Assembly: GCA_003559755.1 (NCBI GenBank)
Contig: PWKM01000234.1
Span: forward strand, 1 to 8,776
Length of the DNA: 8,776 nt
Reading direction: 5' to 3'
From: Planctomycetota bacterium
GTDB lineage: Bacteria; Planctomycetota; PUPC01
Shown: positions 6,307 to 8,776 of the stretch, one piece after another
Numbering within the stretch: position 1 is the stretch's first letter
Layout: every line of letters starts with the position of its first letter
Notes under the pieces: generated by a model
Database searches by the model: none
What the model was told of the DNA's origin: nothing
Seen by the model: only the letters and a program-made list of their open reading frames with translations
Translations under genes and position numbers: made by a program

Positions 6307-6362
6307 TCAGAACCGGTACAGCTCGGTGCAGCGGGCGCAGATGGGGAACCGGCCGCAGGCCC
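6307..6362 (-). repeat. Right direct repeat: functional 3' end of the radical SAM gene
   Basis: This is the second copy of the 56-bp direct repeat (the other is at 3965-4020). It starts at the stop codon of the radical SAM gene and covers residues 371-387, including three of the four C-terminal cysteines. Confidence 0.85.
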
Positions 6363-7470
6363 TGACCTGGCGGCGGAAACGACGATATGCCGCGTTGTTC
6401 CAGATGTCGGTGAACGAGTCGTCCCGGATGTTGCCCGCCTCGAAGTTCATCGAGTGGAACGGGCGAACCCCGCCGTCCGGGAACACATACGCCGCCATCC
6501 ACGGGCTCTTGCACCGGCCGGAGTAGGACCGGGGGACGAACTCGAACTGACCGTACCAGGCGCGGACCTCGTCGTCGGTGAGGTTCGGATAGAACGACAC
6601 GGGGACGGGCGAGCCCGCCGACTCCATCGCCGCCCGGACCCGGAGCACCTGCTCGGGGTCGATCTCCGGCAGGTCGTCGACGACGAAGCCCTCCCAGTCG
6701 TAACACCGGGTCCCGAACGCCCGCTCGAACTGCTCGTTGTGCCGGTCGTAGGTCGCCCGATCGGTAAAGATCAGGTGGTGGACGGTGAGCGAGTCGGCGC
6801 CGAGCGTCTCGGCGATGGGGATCAGCTCGGGCAGCCGCCGGTAGCCGGTCGGATAGACGACGCTGGTCACGTTGATCTTCGGACGAGTGCGGCCGGCCCG
6901 GCGTTTCGCCTCGTTCAGGGCCGCGAAGCCCGCCATCGCCCGGTCGGACGTGCCCGGCACGCCGCGGACCCGGTCGTGTACATCGGGCGGGCCGTCCAGC
7001 GAGAAGATGATCTCGTCCAGCCCCTGCTCGACGACGGCCTCGGCGAAGGGCTCGAGCCGGGTCGCGTTAGTGACCATATTGCAGCGCAGCCCGGCCGACT
7101 TGACGGTCTCGAGGATGGCGGCGAACTCGGGATGGAGCAGCGGTTCGCCCCCGAACAGCGTGATGTTCGGGCGGGCCGGGCGCACGTCGTCGAGCAGCCG
7201 CTTGATCTCGCCGGGCGAGAGCCGCTGCTTGAGCGTGTCCGGCGAATAGCCCCGGGCCGAGCCGGTCGGCCCCCACTGCCCGCACATCTCACAGCGCAGG
7301 TTGCACCGGAAGGTGAGGAACAGGGAGATCGTCTCGGGCGGGGCGCTCCGCCCGTCGCCCCGTCGGTACGAGAGGTATCCCCTGAGCCGCTGGCCGAACG
7401 CCCGCACCGCGTAGCGGGGGTCCGCCAGTGCCTTGCGGGCCAGCCGCCCGATGTTCCGCCGCGAGATCAT
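6307..7470 (-). CDS. Radical SAM protein with SPASM-like C-terminal domain
   Basis: This 387-residue enzyme has the radical SAM cluster motif CNLRCEMC (C56, C60, C63) after FLTF, the GGEP motif (107-110) and IIFSLDG (154-160). The C-terminal part resembles SPASM domains: CKSPW (C320), FPDGGVRPFH, GNIRDDSFTDIWNN (346-359) and C372, C378, C381 at the end. The cysteine usual after the DG-V-P element is replaced by Phe-His, so probably only one auxiliary Fe-S cluster is held. Relatives modify peptides, build cofactors or act on small molecules; no precursor peptide or partner gene is seen, so the substrate is unknown. The start is ATG 7470; its ribosome site is weak and no convincing promoter was found, so it may be co-transcribed with the membrane protein gene 92 bases upstream. 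The last 17 codons coincide with the direct repeat flanking the R-M island. Confidence 0.85.
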   Translation of the reverse strand: MISRRNIGRLARKALADPRYAVRAFGQRLRGYLSYRRGDGRSAPPETISLFLTFRCNLRCEMCGQWGPTGSARGYSPDTLKQRLSPGEIKRLLDDVRPARPNITLFGGEPLLHPEFAAILETVKSAGLRCNMVTNATRLEPFAEAVVEQGLDEIIFSLDGPPDVHDRVRGVPGTSDRAMAGFAALNEAKRRAGRTRPKINVTSVVYPTGYRRLPELIPIAETLGADSLTVHHLIFTDRATYDRHNEQFERAFGTRCYDWEGFVVDDLPEIDPEQVLRVRAAMESAGSPVPVSFYPNLTDDEVRAWYGQFEFVPRSYSGRCKSPWMAAYVFPDGGVRPFHSMNFEAGNIRDDSFTDIWNNAAYRRFRRQVRACGRFPICARCTELYRF

Positions 7471-7562
7471 ATCTCTATTATTGGCTCCCGGGGCCGGCGA
7501 TTGCGGCTTGAAATCACCCTCCGCCCATCATCGCCCGCACCTGCGAACACCGGCCGGACGGT

Positions 7563-8084
7563 TCACGACACGGCCCGGCGATAGCTCTCCCGTTTCAGCA
7601 GGCACAGCACGATGACGGCGAACGCGACCGACAGGAGCAGCGCCGCGAGCATCCCCGTGCGAGCCACGGCGGCGAACCGGAATTGCATGAACGTCCGATA
7701 TACGTCGTACATCTCGCCCTCGGGGATGGGCGCCTGCCGGGAGTACGGGCCGAGGAACGCGAGCACGAACGCGACGATACTCCAGCCGATCCGGGTCCAG
7801 GCATAGCCGATGCCCAGCTTCCGGCCCCACTCGCGGAACCTCAACAGCCCGGTCCCCGCGATGAACAAGACCGCCGCCAGGACCGCGTTCGCCGCCGCGT
7901 CCACATACGGAATCCAGACCGTCGCCTCGGTCAGCAGTTGCGGTGCGCCCACCCGCTCGGTTTCCACCCGGATGGTCTCGACCTGGAGAAAGCCCCAGAA
8001 CGAGGCGACCAGCCAGACCGCACCCAGTATCACGCACACGATCCCCAGCGCGGTCACACCTGTCGTCGATTTATTATTATTCAT
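7563..8084 (-). CDS. Small four-helix membrane protein of unknown function
   Basis: I do not recognise the family. The 173-residue protein has four hydrophobic segments by eye: about 9-31 (GVTALGIVCVILGAVWLVAS), 62-82, 94-113 and 139-163, ending in a basic tail KRESYRR. Between helices 3 and 4 lies a polar loop with PYSRQAPIPEGEMYDVYR, and between 1 and 2 a loop of about 30 residues. No catalytic motif or signal peptide cleavage site is evident, and it is presumably in the inner membrane. The start is ATG 8084 (MNNNKSTT), favoured because a TATAAT box lies 6 bases before it. An open frame continues 85 codons upstream, but it runs through the tandem repeat at 8128-8264 and is not credible as protein. 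The radical SAM gene follows 92 bases downstream on the same strand. Confidence 0.7.
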   Translation of the reverse strand: MNNNKSTTGVTALGIVCVILGAVWLVASFWGFLQVETIRVETERVGAPQLLTEATVWIPYVDAAANAVLAAVLFIAGTGLLRFREWGRKLGIGYAWTRIGWSIVAFVLAFLGPYSRQAPIPEGEMYDVYRTFMQFRFAAVARTGMLAALLLSVAFAVIVLCLLKRESYRRAVS

Positions 8085-8090
8085 GCCCTT

Positions 8091-8120
8091 ATTATAGCAA
8101 CTCACGCTCGGCCGTGACAA
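8091..8120 (-). promoter_or_regulatory. Promoter of the membrane protein gene, probably leaderless transcript
   Basis: On the minus strand TTGTCA (8115-8120), an 18-base spacer and a perfect TATAAT (8091-8096) lie so close to the ATG (8084) that the expected transcription start falls on or within a base or two of the start codon. AAGGGC between them cannot serve as a ribosome site if transcription begins at the ATG. Confidence 0.6.
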
Positions 8121-8127
8121 GTGCTTG

Positions 8128-8264
8128 GCGCGGGAGCATGGGAGCGTGGGGGCATGGGAGCGCGGGGGCATGGGAGCGCGGGGGCATGGGAGCGCGGGGG
8201 CATGGGAGCGCGGGGGCATGGGAGCGCGGGGGCATGGGAGCGCGGGGGCGCGGGAGCGTGAGAG
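8128..8264. repeat. 16-bp tandem repeat array (about seven units)
   Basis: The unit CATGGGAGCGCGGGGG recurs seven times head to tail from 8137 to 8248 (first copy with GTG for GCG), with degenerate half-units on both sides. Each unit is two octamers; on the minus strand they read CTCCCATG and CCCCCGCG. The period is not a multiple of three, and no protein is supported. There are no unique spacers, so it is not a CRISPR array. It begins 8 bases upstream of the -35 box of the membrane protein gene. Confidence 0.9.
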
Positions 8265-8360
8265 CATCCGCATCTGTATCAAACTGAACACGTTCAAAAC
8301 GGCGGGGGCCTTCCCGGGCAGTCCGCCCGCGCCCTGCAACCCCGCACCGGCATCCCAACC

Positions 8361-8385
8361 GCGGATGAACGCAGATAAACGCAGA
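8361..8385. repeat. Short AACGCAGA direct repeat
   Basis: AACGCAGA occurs at 8368-8375 and 8378-8385, exactly 10 bp apart, inside a GCGGATGAACGCAG context. I recall similar GATGAACGCAGAT runs as recurring noncoding sequence in planctomycete and related genomes; this is from memory, not a search. Confidence 0.5.
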
Positions 8386-8390
8386 CCCCC

Positions 8391-8504
8391 CTGGCGGGTG
8401 GGCGTCGTTCACGTGTTTCGGATTTCGGTATTCGATATTCGGACTCCCTCTCTGGCGGGTGGGCGTCGTTCACGTGTTTCGTATTTCGGCATTCGAAATT
8501 CGCA
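8391..8504. repeat. Two 53-bp direct repeats with 61-bp period
   Basis: Bases 8391-8443 and 8452-8504 are nearly identical (four substitutions), separated by 8 bases. Each copy begins CTGGCGGGTGGGCGTCG and ends in a stretch of irregular ATTCG/TTTCGG motifs. No coding function is visible. The sub-motif structure suggests a degenerate interspersed element that has tandemly duplicated. Confidence 0.85.
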
Positions 8505-8507
8505 TTT

Positions 8508-8526
8508 TCTCCCTCTCCGAGGGAGA
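8508..8526. repeat. Short perfect hairpin without U-tract
   Basis: TCTCCCTC pairs with GAGGGAGA around a 3-base loop (8516-8518), an 8-bp stem. No T-run follows on either strand in the right place, so I do not call it a terminator. Confidence 0.45.
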
Positions 8527-8548
8527 GTGGGCGGTCGTTGGCTGTTCC

Positions 8549-8605
8549 GTGGCACGACCATCCTGGCCGTGATTAGATGGATCACGGGCTGGAAGCCCGT
8601 GCCAC
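8549..8605. repeat. 57-bp nested palindromic element (REP-like)
   Basis: The outer arms GTGGCACG (8549-8556) and CGTGCCAC (8598-8605) are perfect inverted repeats. Inside are two alternative hairpins: CGTGAT/ATCACG (8568-8573 with 8581-8586) and CACGGGCT/AGCCCGTG (8583-8590 with 8594-8601, 3-base loop). The layout resembles a REP-type or other small non-autonomous palindromic element. No associated transposase gene is in the window. Confidence 0.6.
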
Positions 8606-8650
8606 CACGCTCCCCCGGCTGCCATCCGCCACAAGCCGACCGACAGCGCA

Positions 8651-8770
8651 CCCATGCTCCCATGCTCCCATGCTCCCATGCTCCCATGCTCCCATGCCCC
8701 CATGCTCCCATGCCCCCATGCACACACTCTCTCCCGTACTCCCATTCTCCCACGCGCCCATGCCCCCACC
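8651..8770. repeat. 8-bp tandem repeat array (CTCCCATG type)
   Basis: Nine consecutive octamers of CCCATGCT, with C or A at the last position in some copies, run from 8651 to 8722. After a short CA/CT-rich break, five degenerate octamers (CTCCCGTA, CTCCCATT, CTCCCACG, CGCCCATG, CCCCCACC) reach 8770. It reads CTCCCATG on the plus strand, opposite to the array at 8128-8264. Open frames across it are repetitive (MGAWEHGS-like) and not credible genes. It may continue past the window edge. Confidence 0.9.
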
Positions 8771-8776
8771 AGGTAC

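Noticed and set aside
5713..7584. A 623-codon plus-strand open frame opposite the methyltransferase and radical SAM genes
   Set aside because: It spans two genes and the island boundary on the other strand, is rich in Arg, Pro and Gly, and contains no recognisable domain.
8137..8264. CRISPR-like array
   Set aside because: Units are contiguous 16-mers without unique spacers, and no cas gene is nearby.
8085..8339. An 85-codon N-terminal extension of the membrane protein
   Set aside because: It consists mainly of the 16-bp array translated (APMPPRSHAPALPC) and crosses the promoter; the ATG at 8084 fits the TATAAT position.
8409..8769. Open frames on the minus strand giving MGAWEHGSMGAW-like proteins of about 100-114 residues
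   Set aside because: They are translations of the 8-bp tandem array and neighbouring repeats, present in more than one frame, with no ribosome site or recognisable domain.

Overview
This is a GC-rich bacterial window with short intergenic gaps and several sigma70-like promoters. The gene content suggests an anaerobic or microaerophilic member of the Planctomycetota or a related PVC lineage: a minimal SufB/SufC pair, sialidase-like and GH20 glycosidase genes without signal peptides, and noncoding repeats of a kind I associate with those genomes. This placement is an inference; there is no rRNA or other marker gene.

Layout. At 1-455 (minus) lies the N-terminal part of a sialidase/BNR-repeat protein cut by the window edge. 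At 551-2223 (minus) is a two-gene Fe-S cluster assembly operon, a SufC-like ATPase followed by a short SufB/D scaffold, with its own promoter. Divergent from it, a GH20-type N-acetylhexosaminidase-like protein is encoded at 2462-3943 (plus). At 6307-7470 (minus) is a radical SAM protein with a SPASM-like C-terminus. At 7563-8084 (minus) is a small four-helix membrane protein, probably read from a leaderless transcript. The last 690 bases hold no gene but contain two octamer-based tandem arrays in opposite orientation, a 61-bp-period repeat and a nested palindrome.

The most notable object is a compact restriction-modification island at 4021-6306. It holds an Eco29kI-like GIY-YIG endonuclease and an amino-methyltransferase (TSPPY motif) converging tail to tail 3 bp apart, each with a promoter at the outer edge of the island. 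The island is flanked by a 56-bp direct repeat (54/56 identical). The right copy is the 3' end of the radical SAM gene, and the left copy is an orphan piece of that 3' end lying just after the GH20 gene. This is the footprint expected if the unit inserted with a long target duplication while leaving the radical SAM gene intact. The methyltransferase carries an N-terminal HTH, and its own 5' leader has three 10-bp-spaced TCCGTT repeats, which suggests autoregulation.

The two glycosidase-like genes may serve degradation of amino-sugar or sialic-acid glycans. The Suf-like pair supplies Fe-S clusters, of which the radical SAM enzyme would be one local client. No further functional link between the genes is evident.
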